Below the pieces are notes generated by a model. It worked only from the letters and a program-made list of their open reading frames with translations, was not told where the DNA came from and searched no databases. Shown here in pieces: positions 7,572 through 15,940 of a DNA stretch of 64,000 bases. Position 1 is the first letter of the stretch; every line of letters starts with the position of its first letter. The stretch is from Catenovulum sediminis (GTDB lineage: Bacteria; Pseudomonadota; Gammaproteobacteria; Enterobacterales; Alteromonadaceae). Position numbers and translations under genes: made by a program. The stretch lies in the NCBI RefSeq assembly GCF_040270295.1, contig NZ_JBELOE010000280.1; one strand, given 5' to 3'.

Positions 7572-9935
7572 TTATGCCGCTGTGTCGGCAGAGTTCGGCG
7601 AATTGCTATTTTGTTGAGTACCCGATTGAGCGCTCGATTGAGTACTTTGTTGTGTAAAGAATTCAGCCGGAAAACTGTCGACCGCAATCGCTTGCTTTCT
7701 AAGTTTATCTGCATGCAATATTTGCTGAGCTTCTTCAGCGGTAATCAGCTGTTCTTTTTCTGCCGCTGCAATCGCTTGTTCAAGTGGTACTCGTCTGGGA
7801 ATTTTACCTGATTTTTGTGCCCCGTGAATTTTTAGTTCGATAGCCTGACACGCATGCATTGCAATAAACGCTGCTTCGACCACACCAACCGCGTCATTAT
7901 CATCTACCCCCATGTAACATAAATTTGTAATACGATCTCTGGTTTCACCGGTTTTTAATAAAGCTCGGCAAACGCGTCGCGCAAGAATGTCATTCGGCGC
8001 TTTGAGACTTACACCATAGGGGAAAATCAATCGCTTGATAAGGTGTGCGAGCCATCTAGGTCTGAAGTTATCAAAATAACCTTCAAAAGCGACTCCTGCT
8101 TTGTGCAGACAATTTTGTACAGCGTAATGGACAAATGGTAGATCGGATATCTGTCTTCCATCTTCTTCATAACGTTTTAACACAGCAGATGCCATATAGA
8201 GTTGACTAAAAACATCGCCTAAACGAGCCGATATCATCTCTTTTCGTTTTAATGCGCCGCCTAAAATCAACATGGATACATCAGCGCATAAAGCCAAACC
8301 TGCACTCAATCTGTTCATTTGCTTGTAGTACTGTGCAGTTTCTCCACCGACTGGCGTATCCCCAAACTTACATAATGTGAGTCCATGAAATAATGCCAGC
8401 CCTGTATTGCGGATAGTAAAAGCGATATGTTTAATTAATAATGCATCAAACTGTTTTAATCCTGCTTTAAAATCTGGATTGGCTGCGGCTTCCATCTCTT
8501 TGTATACATAAGGATGACAACGAGTCGCACCTTGACCAAAAATCATCAGGTTGCGTGTTAATATATTTGCGCCTTCAACTGTGATGGCAACAGGAACGCC
8601 CCAATATAAATGACCTAAATAGTTCTTGGGGCCTAATTGAATCCCTTTACCGGCATGAATATCTAGAGAGTCATTGACCACTTCTCTGCCTAATTCTGTC
8701 ATGTGGTATTTTGAAATAGCGGTTACGACCGAAGGACTAAACCCTGTATCTAATGCTGATGTGGTGAATTTTCGTGCAGCTTCTAAGGTGTACGCATGCC
8801 CTCCAATACGCGCTAGTGCTTCTTGTACACCCTCAAATTTGCCGATAGACAAACCGAATTGCTTACGAATGTATGAATATGCTGAAGTTGTTTTTGTGCC
8901 TAAATGGCCAATAGCAGTAGCAAGTGCAGGCAAAGAAATTCCTCGCCCAGCTGATAAACATTCTACCAGCATGCGCCACCCTTTTCCGACATAACTTGGG
9001 CCGCCAATGACCCAATCTAGCGGTATAAACACGTCTTCGCCATAAGTTGTTCCATTCATAAAGGCAAGCCCCATTGGCATATGACGGTCGCCAATTTTCA
9101 CGCCTGGATGTGAGGTTGGGATCAGCGCACACGTGATCCCCAGCTCGCCCTGCTCGCCCAGTAGCTTATCTGGATCATACAGTTTAAATGCTAGGCCAAG
9201 TACCGTGGCGACTGGCGCTAGCGTAATATAACGTTTATTCCATGTAATACGGATGCCTAGGGTTTTCTGCCCTTCAAATTCCTGCTCGCATACGATACCT
9301 TTATCTGGGATAGCACCAGCATCTGAGCCTGCTTCTGGGCCAGTTAAGGCGAAACAAGGCACTTCTGTACCATTTGACAACCCCGGCAACCATCTGTCTT
9401 TTTGTTCTTGCGTGCCGTAATGCGTAAGCAATTCACCAGGTCCTAAACTATTGGGTACCATGACACATACTGCCGCGCTGACACTACGAGTCGCTATTTT
9501 AGCGACGATAGTTGAATTTGCAGTTGCAGAAAACGCTAACCCACCATATTCCTGTGGAATTATCATTGCAAAAAAGCCTTCCCTTTTTAAGTAATCCCAT
9601 ACGTCTTTGGGTAGATCTTTACTGTCATGTACTATTTCAAAATCGTTTAACATGGCCAACAGTGTTTCTAACTGATTATCGATAAAAGCTTGCTCTTTGT
9701 CGGTCAGTTTAGCGTCGGGGTAGTTATGTAGTTTGTGCCAATCAGGTTTACCGGAGAATATTTCTCCATCCCACCAAACATCTCCGGCTTCCATTGCTTC
9801 TTTTTCAGTTTCCGACATAGGCGGTAAAATGCGTTTAAACATTTTAAAAATCGGCTCTGAAATCCATTTTTTACGTATATCGGTGACACCAAACAAAATG
9901 GCAACAGCGATTATTAATATCAGTAAAACTGTCAT
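7572..9935 (-). CDS. fadE: Acyl-CoA dehydrogenase FadE
   Basis: A 787-residue acyl-CoA dehydrogenase of the large FadE type (E. coli FadE is 814 residues), catalysing the first FAD-dependent step of fatty acid beta-oxidation. A hydrophobic N-terminal segment (TVLLILIIAVAILFGVTDI) suggests membrane association. The dehydrogenase N and middle domains cover about residues 90-330 (CFALTGPEAGSDAG near 200 is the FAD/substrate region) and the long FadE-type C-terminal domain follows. The tail after about residue 760 is Q/S/N-rich and low complexity. Its Shine-Dalgarno is AGGGGG. A PsrA-like TetR gene lies 46 bases upstream on the same strand, suggesting fatty-acid-responsive control. Confidence 0.95.
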   Translation of the reverse strand: MTVLLILIIAVAILFGVTDIRKKWISEPIFKMFKRILPPMSETEKEAMEAGDVWWDGEIFSGKPDWHKLHNYPDAKLTDKEQAFIDNQLETLLAMLNDFEIVHDSKDLPKDVWDYLKREGFFAMIIPQEYGGLAFSATANSTIVAKIATRSVSAAVCVMVPNSLGPGELLTHYGTQEQKDRWLPGLSNGTEVPCFALTGPEAGSDAGAIPDKGIVCEQEFEGQKTLGIRITWNKRYITLAPVATVLGLAFKLYDPDKLLGEQGELGITCALIPTSHPGVKIGDRHMPMGLAFMNGTTYGEDVFIPLDWVIGGPSYVGKGWRMLVECLSAGRGISLPALATAIGHLGTKTTSAYSYIRKQFGLSIGKFEGVQEALARIGGHAYTLEAARKFTTSALDTGFSPSVVTAISKYHMTELGREVVNDSLDIHAGKGIQLGPKNYLGHLYWGVPVAITVEGANILTRNLMIFGQGATRCHPYVYKEMEAAANPDFKAGLKQFDALLIKHIAFTIRNTGLALFHGLTLCKFGDTPVGGETAQYYKQMNRLSAGLALCADVSMLILGGALKRKEMISARLGDVFSQLYMASAVLKRYEEDGRQISDLPFVHYAVQNCLHKAGVAFEGYFDNFRPRWLAHLIKRLIFPYGVSLKAPNDILARRVCRALLKTGETRDRITNLCYMGVDDNDAVGVVEAAFIAMHACQAIELKIHGAQKSGKIPRRVPLEQAIAAAEKEQLITAEEAQQILHADKLRKQAIAVDSFPAEFFTQQSTQSSAQSGTQQNSNSPNSADTAA

Positions 9936-9981
9936 GAAATTACCCCCTAGAACATCAGCTAGATTATGGTGTTTTGAAACA

Positions 9982-10608
9982 TTATTGGCTCTTACAGCTT
10001 AAGCCTGCTGCCAAAAATGGGACTATCTTGTTTACAATTTTCTCAGTTGTCGCCGATTCAGCGTAGTCGGCTTCGGCAATTTCTTCTAATGCGCTACTTG
10101 AACTCATTACAAATACTAAAGCCCCGAGCGCAAAATGCAGTCGCCAAAATAGCTCTTGAGCGCTAATATTTGGTAAGGCATTAGCAAATTTATGAGTGAT
10201 TAATAAAACTGTCTCCCCGTATTCGCTGACAATGTATTTACGCAAATGTCCTTGCGTTTCTGAATAGCCTCTGCCAATCATAATCATAAAATTTCTCGGG
10301 CTTTGTTTGCCCAGTTTATTGAGTTCAAACAATGGCTTTATAAATGCTTGCAAGACTGGCTCTATTTCGTTTTTTTGTGGTGCTATCTGATTCAAATTTT
10401 GGTGCAGTAATGGCATATAAATTTCTAGATAGCGTTTTAAAACTGACTGGATCAGAGATTTTTTAGAACCGAAATGATAGTTAACAGAAGCCAGGTTTAC
10501 ATTCGCTTCGGTAGTAATCTGGCGCAAAGAAGTATGAGTGAATCCGTGGGTAGCAAATAGCTGCTCAGCAGATTCTAAAATCCTTAGCTTTGTATCTGTT
10601 TTTGCCAC
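9982..10608 (-). CDS. TetR family regulator, PsrA-like
   Basis: A 208-residue TetR-family repressor. The N-terminal helix-turn-helix (residues 5-50, ending in NYHFGSKKSLIQSV) is typical, and the C-terminal ligand domain resembles PsrA-type fatty acid regulators. It begins with GTG preceded by GGAG at 5 bases. The position directly upstream of fadE on the same strand suggests it controls fatty acid degradation genes. A PsrA-like box (CAAAC-N4-GTTTA, 10625-10638) overlaps the region just before its start, so autoregulation is likely. The ligand, probably long-chain acyl-CoA or fatty acid, is inferred. Confidence 0.85.
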   Translation of the reverse strand: MAKTDTKLRILESAEQLFATHGFTHTSLRQITTEANVNLASVNYHFGSKKSLIQSVLKRYLEIYMPLLHQNLNQIAPQKNEIEPVLQAFIKPLFELNKLGKQSPRNFMIMIGRGYSETQGHLRKYIVSEYGETVLLITHKFANALPNISAQELFWRLHFALGALVFVMSSSSALEEIAEADYAESATTEKIVNKIVPFLAAGLSCKSQ

Positions 10609-10621
10609 AATAACTCCAAAC

Positions 10622-10640
10622 TTTCAAACGGTTGTTTAAA
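10622..10640. promoter_or_regulatory. Candidate PsrA/TetR operator before the tetR gene
   Basis: The sequence TTTCAAACGGTTGTTTAAA is a near-palindrome with AAAC-N4-GTTT at its core, like the published PsrA consensus (G/C)AAAC-N2-4-GTTT(C/G). It lies 14 bases upstream of the tetR-family GTG start, a typical autoregulatory position. I saw no equally good copy in the 46 bases before fadE. Confidence 0.45.
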
Positions 10641-10757
10641 ATTTATGTTTAAAAACACAAATTGTCAATTAACTTTTATTTAATAAGTTTTAATTTCTAT
10701 GGAACATTGTGTAAATAACATGGTCTTATTTATTGCTAGTGAAAATGTGCTCTTGTT

Positions 10758-10794
10758 GCCCTGTTGGATTATTTAAACAACAGGGCTTTTTTTT
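10758..10794 (+). terminator. Orphan intrinsic terminator facing right
   Basis: The 9-bp stem GCCCTGTTG (10758-10766) and CAACAGGGC (10778-10786) is followed by eight T residues. It is oriented rightward, but the only genes nearby are the leftward tetR gene and the GGDEF-EAL gene that begins after it. A good -10 box TATAAT (10827-10832) lies after the terminator, so the downstream gene can have its own promoter. The terminator may therefore end a small RNA starting somewhere in about 10640-10710. Confidence 0.8.
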
Positions 10795-10866
10795 GTCTTT
10801 AAAAACACATAGATATAAAAATAGGCTATAATCGCTTTGTTTTTAATCCCATTTAGAATATGAGCA

Positions 10867-13083
10867 ATGCGTTTTTTTATCACATATAGACCGGCTTTAA
10901 TCTCAATCACAATCGGGCTTGCTCTTACTATTATTGTTAGCGTATTTGTTTCTCGAAAAGTAGACGAAAATATACAGTCTAAAAGTTTAGTGGAACTGAA
11001 TAAGGCAATTGCGCGTCTAGATCACAACTTCTCTCATCAAGCTTTTTTGTTTAACTGGATGGCCAAACAATGGCAAGAGTTTGGTCAACCTGAGCCCGTG
11101 ACATGGCATCAGCAAGCTAAACACATTATCGAGCATCACGAATTTATACAAGCGGTCGAATGGGCGGATTCAAATAAAGTCATTCGCTGGATAGAACCTT
11201 TAATTGGCAACCAGCAAGCATTTGGTCTAGACCTGAGTAAAATACCCGTGATATCAAATAAACTCGATTATGCTGTGCGCACTGGAAACTGGGTAGGTAT
11301 CAGTAATTGGAAACTGGTACAGGGTACAAAAGGCATTTTGTTTTACGTCCCCATCGGTGTAAAAAGCGAAAACCAAGGTTTTGTCATTGGTGTCGTGCGC
11401 ATGATCCGTTTTCTAAAACATAGTTTAGACGATACGATAGCTAAGGGTTACCATATACACATTTCGCGCGCGCAAGACGTTATTTTTAGTACGGTCAACA
11501 GAGGATTTGATACAACTGATAAGCAAAATATTTTAGCTAAAGTTAAATATTTTGCGTTTGATGAAGAATGGGCCATTCAAATTTGGCCAAATCAATCATT
11601 ATTAAACAAACAAGATCAACAACTTGTTATCATTATTGCGATAACTGGGTTATTAATTACTGCATTTCTTGCTGCGTTATCGCAGCTATTTATTTCGGGT
11701 CGCCGTTTCAACAATCATCTTTCCAAGGTTAACTTTCATTTACAGTCTGAAATGAGTGAACGGAAACGAATAGAACAAGAAAAAATTGAATTAGCATTCC
11801 GTGATGAACTGACAGGGCTCAACAATCGCTCAGCCCTGTACAATTATATTGAAGAAAAACTGAAAGATAAAAAGCCCAGAGACGTAGCAGTTATATTAAT
11901 TGATCTAGACAACTTTAAAGAAGTGAATGACGTGGTTGGCCACCACGCCGGCGATATGCTAATTCAAAAGGTTGCCGCTCGACTCAACAAAATTGTTGAT
12001 AAAAAAGATTATCTCGCGCGTATAGGTGGTGATGAATTTGCAATATTTATCAACGAAGTGCCTGCCCGTATGTTAATCACTCGTTTGAATAAAAAGCTTA
12101 CACACGCGATTGATACCAAATTTGTGTTAGAACATTACGAGTTTATTACTTCGGCTTGTATCGGTTTTGTATTGTCAGGCATTAAAGACGTAACAGCAAA
12201 TGAATTGGTGAGAAAAGCCGACGCTGCGTTAAATCAAGCCAAATCTCTAGGTCGAAATTGCACGTATCAGTACACCGACAATATCCATTTGGATATTTTA
12301 AACAAAGTTGAAAAGCTCAAAAAGCTCAATCGTGCGGTTGAAAATAAACAATTAGAATTATTTTACCAACCTAAAATCAATTTAAATAATAGCAGTATTA
12401 TAGGGGTTGAAGCATTGCTACGCTGGTTTGATACTGAAACGCAAACGTATATCCCGCCTGCCGAATTTGTGCCTTTGGCTGAAGAATCAGGTATGATCTT
12501 GGATATTGGTGAATGGGTAATAGATGAAGCATGCCGACAACTAAGTATTTGGCATCAATTAGGTTTTGCACATTTACATGTAGCCATTAATGTATCGGGT
12601 CGCCAATTAAAGTCTAACCGCTTGTATCAACATATTGTGAATACCTATGAAAAATATGAACTGCGCCCTCAGCACATAGAAATAGAGTTAACGGAAGAAG
12701 TTTTTGTTGATAATATCAAAAAAAATGAAGATTTCATGCGTTCATTAACCGATCAAGGCATTTCTTTGTCTATTGATGACTTTGGGATTGGTTACAGTTC
12801 TTTAGCTTATTTGAAAAATTTTCCGATAACGACACTGAAAATCGATAGGTCTTTCATTCGCGATGTGCCTGAAAATGAGAATGATGTTTCTATTGTGAAA
12901 GCAATAATTGATCTAGCTAAAAACATGGAGTTAAAAATTGTCGCAGAAGGTGTCGAAAACAAAATGCAGGTCGCTTTTTTAAAGCATCTTCAGTGTCACT
13001 ATGCTCAAGGATTCTGGTATTCAAAAGCCTTGCCTGCACGCGAGCTTACCGACAAACTTATTCACCTACATAACTGGGATTAA
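10867..13083 (+). CDS. Membrane GGDEF-EAL protein (c-di-GMP turnover)
   Basis: A 738-residue inner-membrane protein. A transmembrane helix near residues 12-30 and another near 250-272 enclose a periplasmic sensor region of about 220 residues that I cannot assign to a named family. After a short coiled coil comes a GGDEF domain with intact RIGGDEF (about residue 384-390) and an EAL domain with GVEALLRW (about 513), ELTEE, DDFGIGYSSL and KIDRSFI. Five residues before GGDEF the sequence is DKKD, so the RxxD inhibitory site is absent. Both catalytic motifs look intact, so cyclase and phosphodiesterase activity are both possible. csdA starts 6 bases after its stop. Confidence 0.92.
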   Translation: MRFFITYRPALISITIGLALTIIVSVFVSRKVDENIQSKSLVELNKAIARLDHNFSHQAFLFNWMAKQWQEFGQPEPVTWHQQAKHIIEHHEFIQAVEWADSNKVIRWIEPLIGNQQAFGLDLSKIPVISNKLDYAVRTGNWVGISNWKLVQGTKGILFYVPIGVKSENQGFVIGVVRMIRFLKHSLDDTIAKGYHIHISRAQDVIFSTVNRGFDTTDKQNILAKVKYFAFDEEWAIQIWPNQSLLNKQDQQLVIIIAITGLLITAFLAALSQLFISGRRFNNHLSKVNFHLQSEMSERKRIEQEKIELAFRDELTGLNNRSALYNYIEEKLKDKKPRDVAVILIDLDNFKEVNDVVGHHAGDMLIQKVAARLNKIVDKKDYLARIGGDEFAIFINEVPARMLITRLNKKLTHAIDTKFVLEHYEFITSACIGFVLSGIKDVTANELVRKADAALNQAKSLGRNCTYQYTDNIHLDILNKVEKLKKLNRAVENKQLELFYQPKINLNNSSIIGVEALLRWFDTETQTYIPPAEFVPLAEESGMILDIGEWVIDEACRQLSIWHQLGFAHLHVAINVSGRQLKSNRLYQHIVNTYEKYELRPQHIEIELTEEVFVDNIKKNEDFMRSLTDQGISLSIDDFGIGYSSLAYLKNFPITTLKIDRSFIRDVPENENDVSIVKAIIDLAKNMELKIVAEGVENKMQVAFLKHLQCHYAQGFWYSKALPARELTDKLIHLHNWD

Positions 13084-13089
13084 TGCCAT

Positions 13090-14304
13090 ATGGTGACACC
13101 TGATTATGTCGTGTCTTTTCGACAAAACTTTCCTTATTTTACGAAAAACCCAGACAGTTGTTATTTAGATAATGCAGCGACGACACACATTTGTCAGCCC
13201 GCGTTGGATAAAATCAACGAGTACTACAGTTTTCAACATGCAACAGTGCATCGCTCTGGGCATATTGCCGCTACCGAAAATACGAATCAGTTTGAAGCGG
13301 TAAGACTGCAAGTTGCGAAGTGGTTAAATGCCGAAGAAAAATCTAACATAGTTTGGACTAAAGGCGCGACAGAAGCTGCTAACCTAGTTGCTCATTGTTT
13401 GCATCATGCGTTTTTGCAAGCCGGTGATGAAGTTATAGTAAGCATGACTGAACATCATGCTAGTTTTGTTACATGGCAGCAACTTGCTCTTAAATATAAC
13501 TTTAGATTACGTATTGCACCGGTTGATCAACATATGAAAATTGATGTTGATGAGTTAAAAAAATTAATTAATAAAAATACCCGGGTTGTCGTTTGTTGCC
13601 ATGTCGCAAATGCAACCGGTGTGAAACAACCGATTGAAAAAATATGCCAGCTTGTTAAAGCTCATGCAAACATTATATCCGTTGTTGATGGTGCGCAGGC
13701 GATTAATCACATACCAGTTGACGTGCAGAGCCTAGGTTGTGATTTTTACTACTTTTCTGCACACAAAATGTATGCTGGAACAGGGTTAGGTGTTTTATAT
13801 ACCTGTAGCCGTGTGCAGGAGCAATTGACGCCCTATCAATATGGTGGCGAGATGGTTCGCTCTGTCAGCATTACCCGCTCTGAATTCAATCAAGCGCCGT
13901 TTATGTTTGAAGCCGGTACACCAAACATAGCAAGTGTTTACGCGCTTTCGGCTACACTTAACTTTTTAGACAAACAAGCTCTAACGCAATTGCGCACCTA
14001 TGAGCATGAACTGATGCAGTATTTGATTGCGCAATTGAAACAATTTCCCGAAATTAAAATACATGGTTCCGAAGGCTTTTGCGGAGCTGTTTCTTTTAGT
14101 TTGAAAGACTGGCACGCATATGATGTAGGCGAAATTTTGGCCCAAATGGGGGTGGCTGTGCGTACCGGAAAACATTGTGCAATGCCTCTGGTTGACAGTA
14201 TCAATACCAATGGCACGGTCCGTGTATCTCTCGCTGCTTATACTTTGGTTGAAGAGATCGATAAGTTGATTAATGCGGTGAAACAATTAAGAGAATTTTT
14301 GTAG
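13090..14304 (+). CDS. csdA: Cysteine desulfurase CsdA (class V aminotransferase)
   Basis: A 404-residue PLP-dependent cysteine desulfurase of the SufS/CsdA group. It removes sulfur from L-cysteine as a persulfide for Fe-S cluster and other sulfur-transfer needs. The N-terminal CYLDNAATT, the IVWTKGATEAANLVA segment, the PLP lysine in FSAHKMYAGTG (about Lys226) and the active Cys in RTGKHCAMP (about Cys363) are all present. The match to E. coli CsdA is closer than to SufS, and the next gene, starting directly after its stop, is the CsdE/SufE partner. No sufBCD genes are near. Confidence 0.9.
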   Translation: MVTPDYVVSFRQNFPYFTKNPDSCYLDNAATTHICQPALDKINEYYSFQHATVHRSGHIAATENTNQFEAVRLQVAKWLNAEEKSNIVWTKGATEAANLVAHCLHHAFLQAGDEVIVSMTEHHASFVTWQQLALKYNFRLRIAPVDQHMKIDVDELKKLINKNTRVVVCCHVANATGVKQPIEKICQLVKAHANIISVVDGAQAINHIPVDVQSLGCDFYYFSAHKMYAGTGLGVLYTCSRVQEQLTPYQYGGEMVRSVSITRSEFNQAPFMFEAGTPNIASVYALSATLNFLDKQALTQLRTYEHELMQYLIAQLKQFPEIKIHGSEGFCGAVSFSLKDWHAYDVGEILAQMGVAVRTGKHCAMPLVDSINTNGTVRVSLAAYTLVEEIDKLINAVKQLREFL

Positions 14305-14688
14305 ATGCAACAAACACAAGTACTGCAACAATTTAAACTATTAAATGGTTGGGAAAACAGATACCGATATTTGATGAAAGTGGGTACACCTGACAATTTG
14401 CCATTTGATTCAAGTTATCGAAGCGAGCGCTATTTAGTTGATGGGTGTGAAAGTCAGGTTTGGTTATATATTAATGCTGGTAAATATTATGCCACAAGTG
14501 ATTCTCGGATTGTGAAAGGCTTATTATGTTTAATTTTAACGAAAATAAATGAATTACCATCAGATCAGGTTGCACACTTTGAACTAGGCACATTTTTACA
14601 AGAGTTTAATTTAGAAAAACATTTAAGCGAATCGCGCAGCAATGGATTACATGCGGTAATTTCTCAAATAAAGAAGCTAAATTGCTAA
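14305..14688 (+). CDS. csdE: SufE/CsdE-family sulfur acceptor
   Basis: A 127-residue protein of the SufE family, the sulfur acceptor that takes persulfide from CsdA and stimulates its desulfurase activity. The active Cys is in VDGCESQVWLY (about residue 48), as in CsdE. The ATG follows the csdA stop codon directly, so the two genes are surely co-transcribed and translationally coupled. It is somewhat shorter than E. coli CsdE (147 residues). Confidence 0.9.
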   Translation: MQQTQVLQQFKLLNGWENRYRYLMKVGTPDNLPFDSSYRSERYLVDGCESQVWLYINAGKYYATSDSRIVKGLLCLILTKINELPSDQVAHFELGTFLQEFNLEKHLSESRSNGLHAVISQIKKLNC

Positions 14689-14735
14689 AGCCTAGCTATA
14701 CTCGAGGGAAAGTGTTGTTTTGTGAGTAACGTGAT

Positions 14736-15608
14736 ATGTGGCATCAAATAGAAACAAGTATTCAACAGGCTTTACTATCTGAGTTTAATATTACAAACAA
14801 ACAGGCAATCAGTGGTGGTGATATAAGCTCAGCCTACCAAATTATGGGTGATAATGGCCAATCTTATTTTGTAAAGTTAAACAAGCTAAGCTTTATAGAA
14901 AACTTTTTGTGCGAAGCGGCTAATTTGGAAAAAATAAGCCGTACAGATAGTTTGTACTGCCCGCAAGTCATTACCTATGGTTCCAGTAAAAATTATAGCT
15001 TCCTTGTTTTAGAGTGGCTGGATTTTACCTCTCCAAAAATGCAAGAGTGGCATCAAGCCGGACAAGCGCTTGCGCAAATGCATATGGGTGACACCCAAGC
15101 TCAATTTGGCTATGAAGAAAATAACTATATCGGTAAAACAATTCAGCCGAATCCATGGCACAACAATTGGTCAACGTTTTTTGCTGAACAAAGAATTGGA
15201 CATCAACTGGAATTGTTAAATGAAAAAGGCGTAAAAATAGGTGATATTGACGACATTGTTGCCTTGGTGCATAGCCACTTAAAACCAAGAAAACCAGACG
15301 CAATGCTATTACACGGTGATCTGTGGCGGGGAAATATAAGCTTTATAAAGTCCCGACCGGTTGTTTACGATCCTGCATGTTATTATGGTGATCATGAAAC
15401 AGACCTAGCCATGACAGAGCTCTTTGGCAAATTACCACGTGAGTTTTATCAAGGGTATGAGCAAATTCTCCCCATTGATACTGGCTATAACCAGCGTAAG
15501 CATATCTATAATTTTTATCATATACTCAATCACGCAAATTTGTTTGGTGGCTCGTATATCGATCAGTGTCGTTTATATTTACATACCTTGTCTGAGCTAA
15601 AATTGTAA
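14736..15608 (+). CDS. Fructosamine kinase family protein
   Basis: A 290-residue protein of the fructosamine-3-kinase/YniA family, with an aminoglycoside-phosphotransferase-like kinase fold. The N-terminal nucleotide-binding lobe begins with SGGDISSAYQI and YFVKLN. The catalytic loop is HGDLWRGN near residue 193, and the metal-binding Asp follows in VVYDPACYYGDHETDLAM. Family members phosphorylate ketosamines and so start removal of glycated amines from proteins. It is 47 bases downstream of csdE on the same strand. Confidence 0.88.
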   Translation: MWHQIETSIQQALLSEFNITNKQAISGGDISSAYQIMGDNGQSYFVKLNKLSFIENFLCEAANLEKISRTDSLYCPQVITYGSSKNYSFLVLEWLDFTSPKMQEWHQAGQALAQMHMGDTQAQFGYEENNYIGKTIQPNPWHNNWSTFFAEQRIGHQLELLNEKGVKIGDIDDIVALVHSHLKPRKPDAMLLHGDLWRGNISFIKSRPVVYDPACYYGDHETDLAMTELFGKLPREFYQGYEQILPIDTGYNQRKHIYNFYHILNHANLFGGSYIDQCRLYLHTLSELKL

Positions 15609-15647
15609 ATTAACCCCTACATCTAACCCAAACATCCCCCTATTTAG

Positions 15648-15666
15648 TTCAAGGTCATACCTTGAA
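15648..15666. repeat. Hyphenated palindrome TTCAAGGT-CAT-ACCTTGAA
   Basis: A perfect 8-bp inverted repeat with a 3-base centre lies 40 bases after the fructosamine kinase gene and 80 bases before the CPXCG gene. There is no T tract, so it looks more like an operator or small hairpin than an intrinsic terminator. The regulator is unknown. Confidence 0.55.
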
Positions 15667-15745
15667 AAGAGCGTTGGGTAACCTAAGTTAAATATAGACA
15701 GACATTTTGATCTAGGATTCGTTACAACTACGATGGGAGAATAAA

Positions 15746-15937
15746 ATGACTACAGGCCTTAAAGATAAAGCAACTGAATGCCCACATTGTGGCCATCACA
15801 TTCACTTAATGTTAGATGATTCTAACGGTGATCAAGACTATTATGAAGATTGCCCAGCATGCTGCAATGCAATACATGTTAGTTTTCATTTAAGCGAATA
15901 TGACAGTCATTTAGATTTAACTGTTGCTGACGAATAG
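15746..15937 (+). CDS. CPXCG motif cysteine-rich protein
   Basis: A 63-residue protein of the small CPXCG family. It has two metal-binding-like pairs, CPHC near residue 12 and CPAC near 37, and is otherwise acidic. The family is common in gammaproteobacteria and its function is unknown; a structural zinc site is likely. GGGAG 8 bases before the ATG is a good Shine-Dalgarno. It is convergent with radA, whose stop is 3 bases away. Confidence 0.88.
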   Translation: MTTGLKDKATECPHCGHHIHLMLDDSNGDQDYYEDCPACCNAIHVSFHLSEYDSHLDLTVADE

Positions 15938-15940
15938 TTT

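Noticed and set aside
7493..7714. Open frame of 73 codons overlapping the fadE 3' end
   Set aside because: It runs through the fadE terminator stem and a repetitive coding stretch, has no RBS and is a shadow of fadE.
10699..10776. 25-codon open frame whose stop lies in the loop of the orphan terminator, like a leader peptide
   Set aside because: It has no ribosome-binding site and no run of regulatory codons; chance frames of this length are common.
14736..15608. Aminoglycoside phosphotransferase (resistance gene)
   Set aside because: The kinase fold is shared, but the sequence pattern and chromosomal setting fit the fructosamine kinase/YniA family.
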